Source: Protula sp. h YS-2021
Lineage: Eukaryota > Annelida > Polychaeta > Sabellida > Serpulidae
Assembly (NCBI GenBank): GCA_949752745.1
Contig: OX457025.1
Coordinates: 101,810,439-101,874,438, forward strand
Direction of reading: 5' to 3'
Length of the DNA: 64,000 bases
Shown here: one piece after another, positions 42,320 to 55,652 of the stretch
Layout of the letters: each line of letters starts with the position of its first letter
Numbering within the stretch: the first letter of the stretch is position 1
Program-made: the position numbers and the translations under genes
Notes under the pieces: generated by a model
What the model was told of the DNA's origin: nothing
Databases searched by the model: none
Seen by the model: the letters and a program-made list of their open reading frames with translations, nothing else

Positions 42320-45060
42320 ATAAGGATATCAATAAGGATACCAAGTGTTCTTTTGTAAATGCCAGATCCATTACAAGTTCTCATGAGTCTATAAGGGATT
42401 TCACCAGTGTCGAAACACTGGATATTTTTGCCATAACCGAGACATAGCTAGGTGATAGTGAACCGGATAACTGGTCTCTCAGTGAAATCACTCCATCTAG
42501 ATATGGAATTGAAGTCGTGAATCGCAAAAAAAGTGGTAGGGGCCTTGCTATCATTTCAGGAAAAGATTTTACGACAACACTACTGCCCACAAAGGACTGT
42601 CCATCATTTTGAGTTCTTTTAGCCAGAGTAAAATCATCAAAAGGGGTATTTCAAATTGCCATGGTATACCGACCACTCTTGTTGTATGGAACTATTTCTG
42701 CCGGAATTTTGCACCTTCATTGAAGTATCCTATTTCAATCTTTGTTGGTGGTTTCAATATTCAGGTTGATGTCGCAAAAATCGAGCTACACTTAACTTTC
42801 CCGAGTTGTCAGACTCCTTTGGCATGACCCAACATGTAGAAGTTCCAGCCCATGAACTTTAAACCCCATATCTCAAGTTATGTAAAAAACCTTTGGCAAC
42901 AAAATTGGAACGAACAAAGAAATAACAAACTCTTTCAAATCCAACCAACAGTTGGACAAAAGCAGCTAGCTCTTGACAATATTCGTGACAAAACAGTTTT
43001 GCTTAGAGCTCGAATCGGGCATACATACACCACCCACGGATATCTTTTGAGAGGCGAAGAGCCTCCAGAATGTATTGGTTGTCAAGAACGTCTGACTGTA
43101 AAACATATTTTACTCAATTGCCTAGATTTTCAGAACATTCGTTCACGCTTCTACAGTGTGAATTCCATGAAAGACCTTTTTACAAAGGTAGCACCAAGTA
43201 AAATTATTTCTTTTCTGAAAGAAATACACTTGTACAGTAAGTTTTAAATTGAATTTAGTTGTTTTTAGATTATACACTACTCGTTATGTCTACTTTAATT
43301 GATTTTAGTTTCAACTGACTCTTGATATAGCAACAGAACCGACACAATATGACCCTAACGGGTTGCCGGTGTCGTTAAACAAATCAATCAATCAATCAAT
43401 CATGAACAGGGCCACAAGGTAGACTCAGTGCTAAGCAGAGATGATGTTCCCGCAAAAATGCTTGATCTAGACATAAAAGATCAAATCTCGGACCATTTTG
43501 TTGTAAGTTCTCATTTCCAAGACCAGAATTTGTGAAAAAATCGATTAGCTTCCGAACAATAAAGGGTATTCAACATCAAGCGCTGGTGAAAGATTTGTCA
43601 ATAATGGAGATATTTTCAAATTTTGAACAAATCACTGATATAGGTACTCTGGTTGAAAACTACAACCACGCGCTTCAATCTACGTTATATAAGCATGCCC
43701 CAATTGTTGAAAAATCCACCAGCTTTTGGTAAAGCTTATATTAAAGCAAAAGGCGATGCAAAAAAAAAAAAAGATTACTACAATAAAATATTCAACTGTA
43801 GAGGAGACTCTGGTACTCTATTTAAAATCGCTAATCAATTACTTTATCGTCAGAAATCGAAACCCCCCTACCAGAACATTTAAATTCAAATGAACTTTTG
43901 CGACAATTCGTGTCACATTTCAAATCAAAAATTGACAATATAAGAGATAAATTCCATGATCTCGATCTGGATGTTGCATTCGTACTTGACTCTGAACTAA
44001 ACTGCCTTGGCCTGTATGAATTTCAACCGCTATCTTTAGAGGAGGTTGAGCTAATCACATCCAGCTCAGCTCTAAAAAACCTGCAATCTCGATCCATTCC
44101 CAGCTTCCCTCCTGAAGCAATGCATTAGTATTGTTGTACCATTGATTAGGTATGTCAACAATTCGCCACAACAAGGAATTATGCCTCAAAAATTAAAGAG
44201 GCAGTAGTAATCCAGCTCCTAAAAAACCATCCATAGAGCGAATATGTAAGAGCTACAGGCCTGTCTCAAACTACTAATCATTTCTCGGTAAGCTATTCGA
44301 AAATACCGTCAGCATCCAGTTTTATACACACATCGGCTCCAACGCACTTACTGAACCGCTTCAATCTGCCTTCAAGAAACATCATAGCACAGAAACGGCC
44401 CTCCTAAAGATTGTAAACGATTCTTTCTCGAACTCAATAACAGGAATATTGTCATGATATTATGAGTCAAATCCGGTTTAATTAGACTTGTGTGCCACAG
44501 CGCTGCATATTGAGACCTAAAGTATATAACGCGTATACGAAGCCTTTAGGTGCCGTGCTCATAGCGCTCTTCATTTGTTTTCACTCCTACGCTGACGATA
44601 GTCAGTTGAAAAAAACCCGTCGATCCAAAGTTTACGGACTCGCAGCTTTCGCCTTCGCGATCCCCTGAGTCATCCATAATGAAAATTGGATGAATGCCTG
44701 TCGTTTAAAACTTTAAGAAGATAAAACCGAGTTTATGGTCTTCACTAGCAAACTAAATCAAGACATGATTGTCATGATATCCCCCACCCTCGGCGAGGAT
44801 GAGATTCCCTTTGCTCTTCTGGTTCGTAATCTGGGAGTGTTTTTGAACTCTGATCTTTCCCTTGACGCTCACATTGCACACATTGGTCGGATCTGCAACG
44901 CCAATACTAGAGCAATTCCTCTATAACTAAATTAAGGGTTGTACTCATTTTCGTTCATCCGAGGTATTACAACAGACGAAACGCCAGTTCAGCGTCGATT
45001 GGTATTTTGCTATAGCCTGCGTGCTGCATTTCCTTTCCCCACAACCTTAAACGAAAGTTC
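42320..45060 (+). mobile_element. Broken CR1/L2-like LINE, interrupted by a second retrotransposon
   Basis: Pieces in several frames follow LINE order. The endonuclease part starts VNARSI and DIFAITET with an in-frame stop (about 42340-42840). After the insertion at 42858-43400 it resumes with KVDSVLSRDD and KDQISDHFVV. Next come TIKGIQHQALVKDLS and YKHAP (43532-43730), a Lys-rich linker, then LSLEEVELITSSSALKNLQS (to 44128). Reverse-transcriptase scraps follow (QSAFKKHHSTETALLKIVND near 44360-44430; a decayed VPQ-CIL motif near 44490), and finally LLVRNLGVFLNSDLSLDAHI (44735-44926). Multiple stops and frameshifts show it is dead. Confidence 0.85.
42858..43400 (+). mobile_element. Nested 5'-truncated LINE 3' end with target-site duplication
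   Basis: Flanked by CATGAAC at 42851-42857 and 43401-43407. It has an open frame through 43247 that encodes the C-terminal end of a LINE ORF2-like protein, with RARIGHTYTTHGYLLRGEEP and a CIGC-x7-H-x4-C knuckle. The tail is GTTGCCGGTGTCGTTAAACA followed by (ATCA)n. This layout resembles I/Nimb-type LINEs known from molluscs. The host LINE frame (VPAHEQGHK) is restored if the insert is removed. Confidence 0.85.
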
Positions 45061-46700
45061 TTGAAGGTACTTACTTTGCACAAAACGTTAAAAATTTACA
45101 TAATGAAATTTTCAAATTCGTTGAGAAATTCAAAGAGAAGTTGCAAAACATCTATGGAACTGTTTTACAATATTCGGGCCTACTTAAGATGCTGAATATT
45201 TGCCAAGCCATGGACTTGTCAGGTAAAATAAAACTGAAAGAATGTATTAAAACGATTAGCCGAAATATAAACCAAAAAAGTGTGTCACCGAAAAAAGTTT
45301 CATTGGATATCTTTTTCCATGGAGGCGGGGGGGGGGGGGGAGAGGGTAGGGTTGGGAAGAGAGAAAGGGTGGCACATTGTCTCATATATGTCACCACGCG
45401 CGTTCACAAAAAGCCAAAAAGGGGTAATTTTGAGGCTAGGTGCATTCTGTGTGCAGTCAAAGTTTCGTTAAAATGAAGTCATTTTCATGTAGTGCATCGC
45501 ACTTTGTACAAAAAAAAAGAAGCCCATATTGATCATCTCAGGCATTTTACTCTCATCGGCATGCTCTGTAAGCCTTGAGATGTAAATTCGCATACTAATT
45601 GGTTACCATGTCTATGACTTTAAAAAATGAGACCGTAAATACAGAGTGCTAAGTGTGAAATAATACTCTTTTCTAACCAATGACTGAGTGCAATCCCGAA
45701 AGAATATCCTTCTTTTTGTGGGAAACGCATAGTACTGAATTACCAGAAATCCCTCTCTACGCGGTTTTTAAACGTACATGGCCATATTTATTGTATGTAC
45801 ACGCTGAGTTGACGTTTCTTTGCTAATGGAGCTTTAAATATAAATAAAAAGTTACTTATTGTGTTTTTACATATCTACAATTGGTAGAACATCCAGTCCG
45901 TTTCATTTTTTTCCTCACAAATGCTAACAATCTGGTGAACATTAACTTCTGAATCAAATAAAAATTTTAGGAAGATGAAAGCTGTTTAAGTGAAATTGCT
46001 TAACTTCGAGTTGTCACACATAATTCCATGCCACTCAAACACCTTCAAACACTTGTAATGCTTTAGGTTTCATACTAGGAGTGTCTACTAGTTCTAGTGT
46101 CTAAATACAGTTGTTATTTTTTAACATTTCCCTTCTATAAGTTATGATCAGTCACAAGTTTTTTACTCTATAGGAAGGAAAATAGGTCTGGTTTTGAAAT
46201 TATACTGTTCAGTATAGATATAAGTCTCCACATGTTCTGAATAAAGACGGTACATTGAATGTACCAAACATTTACCCCGCGTTTTTAGAATTATGACAAA
46301 ATGGAGTTTAGCAAATTATAAACTGATTCAGCCTTTCATGTTGACAGTAGTACGTTCTATACAAGTATTGAACTATAAGGGTGTTTTATACTGTTCAAGG
46401 TTTCCATTGAATGTGGTGTTAGCACAGGTGGCTATTGGCCACATGTGTTAAACCCATCGTGCAAGGTTTCTATCGTCTTTCCGTCCATTCGACAGTAAAT
46501 TTGTGCTTTTTGTTACTCTTTTTTGAGTTTTCATCAGACGGCAGAAAAATTTTCTGGAAATACGGTCGACTTAGGGGGACAAATGCCCATTATTTTACTT
46601 TTGCAATCCACCAATTTTAGCACCATCTTTGCATGTTAGAATTCCACCAGGTTGTTTTTCAGGATTAGACCGAACTCTTAATTATCTCACATATGAAACA
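45061..46700. other. Non-coding sequence, nothing recognised
   Basis: No gene supported. It contains a G-run at 45327-45340. Confidence 0.5.
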
Positions 46701-46719
46701 TGCAGAGATTTATTTACCC

Positions 46720-46915
46720 AACAGGAGCAAAAACGTCGGCAATCCTGAGCTCCAATTCCGTGTGAGGGTTGGAGTTTGACCATGAATACTACATTTTATA
46801 GATTGAAAATACTGCGTTCGATACTCTCGTAGAGGTAGATTTTGTAAATAACTCGCAAACAGATTACAATTAAGCCTTTGGTCTCCTTGTGTCATTAGTC
46901 AATGTCACGGTCGGA
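46720..46915. repeat. Dispersed repeat, copy 1
   Basis: Matches 52505-52690 imperfectly. Shared words include TATTGAAAATACTGCGTTCG, CGATACT, AGAGGTAGATTTTGTAAATA and CTCGCAAACAGATT. An echo of GATACTCTTGTAAGGGTAGA occurs at about 46934-46955. Confidence 0.7.
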
Positions 46916-47462
46916 TTCGTATATTTACCGTCGATACTCTTGTAAGGGTAGATCTTATGAGCACGATTCTGCTTGGAGCTGTGAAAGGATTTTAATTGAG
47001 CTAGATGGATGATGTCTCAGGCTGAAAATATTTTTGGTGATCTCGTGACACCATTCAAGGCTATGACTTGACTTTGACCTTTACCGCTGTTGCGTGTGTA
47101 ATCTTTTGTTGTTTATTTGGATGTAGTTTGAGTTTACGCAATGGTCGCAAGAAAGATAGTACCCATAACATAGGTTGCATGGAACATGGCTTCCAATCAA
47201 TTGGGAGTGTGGATAGCTTAAGGCACACAGCAAGAAGTATTCAAAATGACTGCGCCCAAACAGATGGAAAAGACGATGTAAGACATTGCTAGAAAGATAG
47301 CTTATTGTAAATTAAATTCTTGTGGTGCGCATAGCCGCTTGACTTGGATATCGTTCGGTTAGATATCCTTTCCTTTGTGATATATACTGAAACAAACGAA
47401 AAAATATTATTAGTGACAACAAAATATTGTAGGCTCATCAAAGCTCAAATTGATCAAAAACA

Positions 47463-47580
<118 letters not shown>

Positions 47581-47790
47581 ACGGGGGTGACGGTTAGCTC
47601 AGTCGGTAGAGTGTTGGTTCTGTAATCCTATGGTCCCTGGTTTGAATTCGGCCAGGGGTGGAAAGCGTGGGATTGATCTTCGCTCAAATTGCCTCAGCTA
47701 AACGACTGCACAGGGTCATTCACCTCCACGGAATTCAAAATTAGCACATATGAGTCTTTCGGCCATCCCTTTAAAAAATAATAATATAAT
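47581..47790 (+). mobile_element. tRNA-derived SINE
   Basis: The 5' end has an A-box region GGTTAGCTCAGTCGGTAGAG and a B-box region TGGTTTGAATTC, spaced as in a tRNA. The 3' part (TCACCTCCACGGAATTCAAA, GAGTCTTTCGGCCATCCCTT) recurs at 26958-27016. It ends in an AAATAATAAT-type tail. The (AAT)n tract before it may be the tail of an older copy or the insertion target. Confidence 0.75.
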
Positions 47791-48639
47791 AACAGCATCA
47801 GCAGCAATAATAATAATATTAATAATAATAGTAATCAGAAATATTTCAAATAATTGATATTTGTACTGATAAACACCACAAACAAAATGAATAAGCAAGT
47901 CAAATTGCATTGTATTCGGCTATAATTTCGTTGGCGGAATAAATTTAACCTTGAATTTGCAGCCCAGAACGAAATTAACGTTGAAGATATACAAATATTC
48001 AATAATAAAAGTACAGTTTTTCTCAACTGTCTGCAGTATTGTTTATAGAATCGTACTGCAGTTGTCGTTGAAATACTCTGACGCCACCGCGTCGTCAATT
48101 GACATTCCTGTTGTTTTTTTTCGTGGCCTTCGAATAAACAGGTAAATCCTTGAAGGTTATTATAAAGGTTAAGGGTATTATAAATTATTTAAGACTTTCG
48201 ACACGTTTCCCTTTACATACAGCAAGTAACCATTAACAGGTTAGAACACACCTTTACATACACCAACTAACCAGTAACAGGATAGCAAGTTATATCCAAG
48301 CAGGTAAAATTTTAGAATTTATAATAGTATTTATTTACATATGTTGGTGGAGTATTAGAATTAAAATTAGTATAAAGGAGTAAATTTAGAATAATATTGA
48401 TTATATTTTTCAGATATGGGTAAAAAACAGATTGCTTTGCTTGTTTACATTTAACTACAGCACGAATATCTCAGTACTATAAAATGAACATGAAAGTTTT
48501 GTATAAGTTTTAAATTTTTATTTAAATTTACACACTTCAAAGCAATTTCTTTAGATTTAATTATTTAATTTTTTTGTCTCAAAATATTCTTTTTTTGTTT
48601 TCAAAAATAAAGTTTTTATGGAATTTAATGCTTATTTTT

Positions 48640-49460
48640 GATATCAAAATATATTTAGAGATATCAATAAATCAATTTAGATCTCATTAATTTATATTTT
48701 GCTATCAATAAGTGAATTTTAGATGGCAAAAATTTATTTTGAGATCAAAAAATCAATTTTACAAACCCAAAAAATCTTACGGGAGACACACATATACATA
48801 AAATATAACGAATCGTCAATTAAATTTTGGAGATGAAAGTTTGAATTATTGAGATCAATAATAACGACATAATTTTTGATCTCAAGAATTGCTTCTTTTT
48901 TGTACAGTAAAAAATTAAAATGAAGATTCTGTATACAAGGACAGCTATTATTTATTTACAGATATGTGTTTCTGAATTTTTTACTTAAAAAAATAGACTG
49001 ATATTTTGATATCAAGAATCAGTTTTTGAGATCAAAAAATCACTTGCAGATTTCAAAATACAAATTAAAAATGTATCAGTCTGAAATAAGGATATCTGAA
49101 ATAAATTCTTGATATCAATATATAGAAAATCAATTAGTGAGCTCAAAATTAATATTTTGTTCTCAAATATTTCATTTTTGCTATCAAGAATTGAATTTTT
49201 GATCTCAAAAAATCAATTTTAGATATCTTTAGATCATTTTTGATATCAATAAATATTTCTAGATATCTCTAAATATTTATCGATATCAAAAATTATTTTT
49301 TGAGATCAAGAATACATTTAGAGATATCCAGAATACAATTACAGAGAGCAAAAATGAATTCGTGATATCAAAATATGGATTTATTGAGATCAAAAATTAA
49401 TTCTTGATATCCAAAAATCAATTATTGAGATCAAAAATTAATTCTTGATATCAATAATTC
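48640..49460. repeat. AT-rich field of GATATCAA / GAGATCAAAAAT words
   Basis: About thirty loosely spaced copies of TTTTTGATATCAAGAAT and TTGAGATCAAAAATCAATTT. The words occur in both orientations, and many are partly self-complementary (GATATC, AATT). No fixed period, no coding potential. Confidence 0.75.
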
Positions 49461-50257
49461 ACTAATAAATGTGAAAACGGCATTCCATACATACGTGAAC
49501 TTGAACATGATAGAGAGAAACATTATTCTTGCATATATACAGTTTTATCTGAGGTCTTCAATCTGAAATGCAAGATTATTGCAAAATCCTGGCCTACGAT
49601 GCGTGGGAATGTTAAGGTTATGATTGCAACAAATTAGCCGAGTCTATTGTGTTTTTATTTGTCTGAGCAGAACTAAGATAACTTAAAATTAAGGCTAACA
49701 CTTCTTCAAAAGTTCTTAGGGCATTCCATGTAAATCAAACAAATTTTATATTTATTTTATAGTTAATGATAATGTGCCATGTTACTGCAGGGGTACCGGG
49801 TCGTTTCATGCGTTCAATGTCAAGTGCTTTGAATACCAGACTGTGTTAACCTAGTTCTTATAACAACACAAACGCTAAAGAAAATAGTTTAATTTTAACG
49901 CATGACATTGATGCATCCAAATTACCAACATAACAAATTCATAATCTGTTTTTCGTTCTGTTTAGAAAGTTCAAGGTCATGTCTTTATGTGTCTTTTGCT
50001 GAAGCTAAAGTAAATTCATTTCCAAATCAAGCTTGGGTCAGAGCGTTTGAGTTATTTATACACGGGCGGGTGGGGGGACCCTTTACCGGATAACTAGGGA
50101 ACATGAATTCTTTCAGTTTATTGTCATAGCCACAAATCATGGGGGCCGGGACTTGAAGCGAACTGCACAGGAGTGAATTCAGTTCTTTTCAGCTCTTGAG
50201 CTCAATTCGTACATCAATCCTATGATATATCGCAATTTTAATAAATAAGCAGATAAA

Positions 50258-50580
50258 ATGAACATAAGATTGTTACAAAGCCACAAATGGCTGTGTCACA
50301 AACACAAAGCCACAAACAGCTGCTTTACAAGTCACAAATGGTTGCATCACAAAGCCACACATGGCTGTGTCACAAGCCACACATGGCAGGTCACAAAATC
50401 ACGCATGGCAGCGTCACAAAGCCACAAATACTGCTTCACAAGTCACAAATAGATGCGTTACAAAGCCACAAATGGTGTCACAGAGTCGTAAATAGCTGCA
50501 TCACACAGTCAGAAATAGGTGCGTCACAAAGCCACAAATTTCTGTGTTATAAAGTCACAAATGGCTGCGTCACAAAGTAT
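50258..50580. repeat. About 24-bp CACAAAGCCACAAATGGCTG repeat
   Basis: Roughly thirteen diverged units (GTCACAAAGCCACAAATGGC). Repetitive reading frames result and are not genes. Confidence 0.88.
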
Positions 50581-50589
50581 GCGCCAGCT

Positions 50590-51501
50590 CCATTTTCGCA
50601 TTTTCGCCTTTCCCCATTACTTGGTATTACTTGTTGCATATAATTCAAGGTGGGACTGAATTTGTATGACATTCACGCCCTTACTTGGGGTAAAGAGAAA
50701 TGTTCAGAGCCGTACCCTGACCGAAAGGTTGAGGCTGGTCCGGTTCATATCTCCTTTATTCTAGAAGAGGGGAGGTGTGGAGTTGGAGCCCTGTCAAGAA
50801 TTTGGACCTGGTTGTGGGATAACACAAATAAAATGGTTCAAATTACACTCACAACTGTACAGAAATTGCTGATGGCGGAGGGAGGGAGGGAGGGGGGAGG
50901 GAGGGGGGGTTAAACATAACAATTAAAGATGTCTTCACTGGGGAGGTAAAAATCTCATTGAGGATACCCAGTCAGGTCACATACACCTAACTCAAATAAA
51001 AACTATGGAAGTGAGTTACACTGTGAAATAACACAAAAAGAGGTATGAAGATAAGAGAAGTTGGGAACAATGTGTAATGATTTACAAAAGAAAATGACTG
51101 ATAGCTAATGGAATGGTGAAGCCAGCTCGGCTTTAATTTTAAATATCTTTAGCTAAAATAGACCAATCATTGCTAAATCATTAAATAAATCATCTTATAA
51201 CAGCCTCAAAACATAAAATACCTGCATACGTATTCGCTACAAAAATTATTGCTTTTATCTATTTTAACTTATATCGGAAAATCACGAGAACGAAAAATAA
51301 TAAAAGTGTGGTGGTCTTTTCGTTCCCTTTATTTTTAACAGCTTCTGCACACAAGGATCCCCATAAATTGCCCGTAGATGAACTTAAAATCGCATTCGAA
51401 TTTTAAATAAAGAAATTTTTATTAATTTTAAGAGTTGTTTAAGAAGTAGGCGGGTATCGTACAATTAATCACTATGAATTTTATATATTTCTACTGTACA
51501 G
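50590..51501. other. Upstream region of a secreted-protein gene
   Basis: No exon recognised. A G-rich run lies at 50875-50910. A TATATA word at about 51483 could be a TATA box for the gene starting at 51538, or part of the intron before it. Confidence 0.4.
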
Positions 51502-51610
51502 GAAGCAGTAATCTTCATCTGATCGTTTGCTCTGTTCATGCAAAATATGGTGATGAATTGTCTCATGTTGTATCTTGCTGCAATAGCTTTATTCGTTGTG
51601 GAAGGCTCAG
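51502..51610 (+). CDS. Signal-peptide exon of a small secreted cysteine-rich protein
   Basis: The exon-like start follows TTCTACTGTACAG. ATG 51538 (or in-frame ATGs 51547 and 51553) encodes MNCLMLYLAAIALFVVEGSG, a clear signal peptide with a hydrophobic core. The exon ends at GTATGT (51611) in phase 1. The exon at 55653 and its diverged duplicate at 54731 both start in the matching phase. Function is unknown. Linkage of these exons is inferred, over 3-4 kb of intron. Confidence 0.55.
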
Positions 51611-51889
51611 GTATGTGCAATTACTTTCGAATTTATCTACTTTATAGTACATCAACGAAATATAAACTAAAACATTTAGAAATTGATTAATTATTATCAC
51701 CAATGCTAGCATTTTTCCTAGCATTTCAGGCGATGAGTGTTTGTTGACAAATTTGAATTTGGTTTCACTGCCGTTTGACCTTCATCATAAAGTTAGAGTG
51801 AATATTTGTATCAAAGTCATTTTTATCAAATTATAAAGCTCTATTAAAGCATTTTGGATTAGCTGGAAAATTTTGTGTAGTAAATTTAC

Positions 51890-52130
51890 TTCTTTATCTT
51901 TAACAAGTTGTAATATGTATTTCTTTTCTTTCGGGTTATAATATGTATTTCTTTTATTTCAGGTTGTTATATGTATTTCTTATATTTTAGGTTGTAACAC
52001 GTATTTTTTATTGCAGGTTGTAATATGTATTTCTTTTATTTCAAGTTGTAATATGTATTTCCTTCATTTCAGGTTGTGATATGTATTTCTTATTTTGAGG
52101 TCCTAATATGTATTTCTTTTATTCTATAGT
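51890..52130. repeat. About 27-bp repeat GTTGTAATATGTATTTCTTT
   Basis: Around eight copies ending TATTTCAG or similar, in the intron after the signal-peptide exon. Each copy ends in a T-rich tract plus AG, so it can mimic a splice acceptor. Confidence 0.85.
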
Positions 52131-52504
52131 GCTTGGTATTTTATGCTGTGTTTTTTCAGAATGCTCCGAGTGAGTACAAAACGCAACAGCGATATGGTAT
52201 ACACACCATTTAATCTTAGTCTGACCCGTTTCTCTTGTTCAAACTTTAACAGCTCAATTTTACAGATTTATACGAGTTTCACATTAAAACTAGAGCTGTC
52301 CGGTTTCTAAATGTTTAAGTAGTTATTTGGTGTGGATAAAGAGTGCTTCAATTTCCTTTTATTAGGACCTTTTTTATCGGTTTTCATCTGCTTTAATAAC
52401 AATACTAGTAATGATAGTAATAATACCAATAACAATAATAATGAAAAGAAAAAAGTAATAATAATAGTAGCAGTAGTAGTAATTGTAATAATAATAATAA
52501 TAAA

Positions 52505-52690
52505 GCAAAAATGTTGGTAATCTTGAGCCGCGATTCCGTGTCACGTTTGGAGTTTTTCCATGAATATTACATTTACTTTTATATATTGAAAATATTGCGT
52601 TCGATACTGTCATAGAGGTAGGTTTTGTAAATAGCTCGCAAACAGATTTCAGTTAAACTTTCGATGACATTGAGTCATTACTCAAGGTTA
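52505..52690. repeat. Dispersed repeat, copy 2
   Basis: Imperfect match to 46720-46915 (GATTCCGTGTCACGTTTGGA, TATTGCGTTCGATACTGTCA, TAGCTCGCAAACAGATTTCA). It follows an (AAT)-rich stretch at 52390-52502. Confidence 0.7.
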
Positions 52691-52699
52691 GTCGTGGTA

Positions 52700-54730
52700 T
52701 TGGTAAGACACTACCAGTCTTATCGTACTTTGCTAAAGCAGGAAAGGAAACAAGACTTTTGGCTTATGACGAATAACATTTCTAAAATTAAAGAAACATT
52801 CAAACATGGCTAAGTAAAAAGCTCTAGAATGTATTCCCAGCCGAATCAAACAAGACTGCTCCAGTATTTTTTTATTTTTTTGTATGTGTGTTCTATTCAA
52901 ATATATTTAAATTTTGTAGACTAAATCAGTAACGTTCGATCAGTAAGCCAGCAACGTTCGATTCATAAGCTCTATTTTATTTTTATCGTTGTCATCGGAA
53001 TCAGCCCGTCTGCTAAAGGATATGGATATCTGTAGAAAATCCATATTTTGGGGTGGTTCGGGTTTGAATTCAACTGCATTTACTATTCCTCCTTCTGTAC
53101 GCTAGTTTGTTCAATCATCTTGAGTCATTGTGGTGATCTTCCTCACGTCTAAGCGATGGTTTCACATTTTTGCCGCTGCCAGGGCTAGTGCTCTTAGGTC
53201 AAGCTTGTGCACGCCTTTGCTCTTAGGTCAAGCTTGTGCACGCCTTTGCTCTTAGGTCAAGCTTGTGCACGCCTTTGAGGCGAAGCTTGGGAGAAAGAAT
53301 TGTATCTGTTTAGTATTTTACTGTTGCTCATGTGACCAACGTGGTCAATCCAGCGCATACTGTTAAGTACGGATACTTGTGAGAGATTTGCTCTTGGCAT
53401 GACTTCTTCGTTTGTTATTTTGTCCTTCCAGATGATCTAGAACAGGCGAATCTTATGAGTGGCCTGATATACTTTTTGATTAGTGTATTTAGTTTGTTGT
53501 CTGAGGCCGAATTCTCAGTAGCTGTGGATTCCAGACTTTTCTCACAGACTTTAACAGGTGGATGGTCAAAACCTTGAGCCATACCGACAGTTTCCGTCAC
53601 GGTGATTGTCAGGAAACAAATTCACTAGCATCTTGCACTTTGTCGAACAGGTCCAAATCTTGATGTCTCTCGGTGCTATAATTTTAAGTGGAAAGACGTA
53701 GCGCGGTAAACTTTGACTGTTTTGCGCATATTTTCGTGGATTGATTTACCAGTTAGTAGTCGTGCAGGACAGGCAATGTTTTTGAACTTTTTATATACTT
53801 ACTTACTGTGTCAAGCCCTTTGATTAGTTTATAAAAGTTATAAACAACGGCCATGATTGCTGCTGCCACTTTTTTGTAGCTGCCTGAACGAACCTATAAG
53901 TCGTTGACCTCCCTGAATAAACACTACACTAAACTTTGCGGTAGAATCTATCACGAATTGTTCTGATCTCCATAGAACTAGTGATGGTGAATGTGAGTCT
54001 ACCAGTGATATTCAGTATCGAGACGCCTCTGTATTTATTGTAATCACATTTGTTCTTATACAAGGTATGATACAATATTGTCGCTGTGCATGTCCTGTGG
54101 CACTGCGTCTTCATTCCAACACTTGCATAGAAGAATGCGGAAGGTTGAAAGCAGAAAGCAGCATTTAAGCAACTCTGCTGGAATGCCGTCATTTCTAGCT
54201 CTCTACCACTAGCAACCGAGACAGCACTCTACTTGGTTATCGAAAGCGGATCGCTCTGCGCTTACTTCAACCACAGTTGGGAGCTGTATCAGGAAGTCGA
54301 TGGCTGACCCAGCTAATTCAGGCTCCCTTAATCCAAAAGAGTGCACGACAGATTCTATCCTTTTGCTTGCTACTGTAGTAAATTATTACGAAATTTAACC
54401 ATTTATATACTAATCCTGGATTAACCGCAGTCAGAAGTAAATGATCATGAGCGGTGTTTTTTGTTGTTTTTTGCATTAAGATTGTACACTTTTCATCTCC
54501 TATAGTTTTAAATAATTGATTGGTCAATTCTTAACAACAAATCAAAAGAGAAAGTCCGAACAAATCATGATATGCAACGGGCTCTTTGACTAAATGGAAA
54601 AAGAATGATTACTTTTTGTATTACTTTAGTTTTAAAATTACTTTTAAAACTAACTAATCCATTAAAATGAGAAAGTTGATGCTTATCGTTACTTTCAAAT
54701 AATGTTGCATATTTTGCTGTTCTAGAATAG
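52700..54730. other. Intron-like region, nothing coding recognised
   Basis: Contains three copies of a 29-bp repeat (CTCTTAGGTCAAGCTTGTGC, ACGCCTTTG) at about 53189-53275. The remainder shows no supported gene. Confidence 0.5.
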
Positions 54731-54924
54731 GTGACGTCCTGGGATTTGAATGTATAGAAAAAGAAAATGAGTGCAATACAGTGAGTAAGTTCTGCTGTGG
54801 GGAACTACACTGTTTCTTCCCCAGGGGAGTCAGCCTGAGATCAAGGGCAAGTGTTATGGATTCATTTTATCTTAGCACAAATATCAACTGCTACAAACTT
54901 GACATTATGTTAAAATATGTATAG
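54731..54924 (+). CDS. Diverged duplicate of the cysteine-rich exon
   Basis: An AG at 54729-54730 precedes a phase-1-compatible exon. It reads ECIEKENECNTVSKFCCGEL and HC, and runs to TAG at 54922-54924. It aligns with ECVEESLPCQSDAQCCNDTQC of 55653-55888, with all cysteines of that stretch kept. The later part lacks the remaining cysteine pattern, so it is either an alternative terminal exon or a decaying copy. A donor-like GTGAGT at 54781 lies inside it. Confidence 0.45.
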
Positions 54925-55652
54925 TTGTTTTGTATTTCTGTTTACTGTGAGCTCAATGGTGTTTTTTACGGAGTTTGAGTGTCACGGTTTTTTAACTAGT
55001 AGTGTTTTAGATTATGGTTTAAGCATCTTTTAAAGCAAAACAATTGATCGACACAAGAATTCAACAAATTACATACTTTCGTTCCATCACGTATTTAGTA
55101 CCTTGAAGTTTTCAAATCTGGTTGTGGCTTGGAATTTCATATACGTATGCATTGTAATTTTCACTTATTGTGTTCTATTAAAATCATGTATTAGATGATT
55201 TCTGAGTTCTTAGTTTTATGCCGGATAGTCATTCCAACGATGTACACATTTTTATGGCTCAGTCGCATACCTTATTTTAATATTAAAGATTAAGTAGAAC
55301 TCCATAATTACATCAATTGGTTAATTAGTTAAATTGTTTGAAGCTTAGCCCGGTAGTAGTTAATAAGACGAGCTATTTGAAAGTAAGATTTCAATCTTAA
55401 CCACTCCTTTACATTATAACACTTAAAATTGAACAAAATAATTACTGACGCGTTTCTAAATAATGTTTTAATTAAATCCGTAAATGTTCTCCTTTTTACT
55501 GCTGCTTAGTTTGTTTTGCTGGCAAAATATTTTTGTATTCTAATAAGCATTGATTTTATTGCGCTATTTATATTGTGATCATTATGATAATTACATTCAT
55601 GGGGCTTATCCTTTCCTTTTTTACGTATCATATCAATTTATTTTGCAGATAG

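Noticed and set aside
47581..47656. Functional tRNA gene
   Set aside because: A and B boxes are present, but the acceptor stem does not close, and the sequence runs into a conserved SINE body also found at 26958-27016.
52155..52175. Ten-base micro-exon (AATGCTCCGA between TTTTTTCAG and GTGAGT) in the cysteine-rich gene
   Set aside because: The flanking splice signals look good and it would add Glu-Cys-Ser, but its outgoing phase does not match either downstream cysteine exon.
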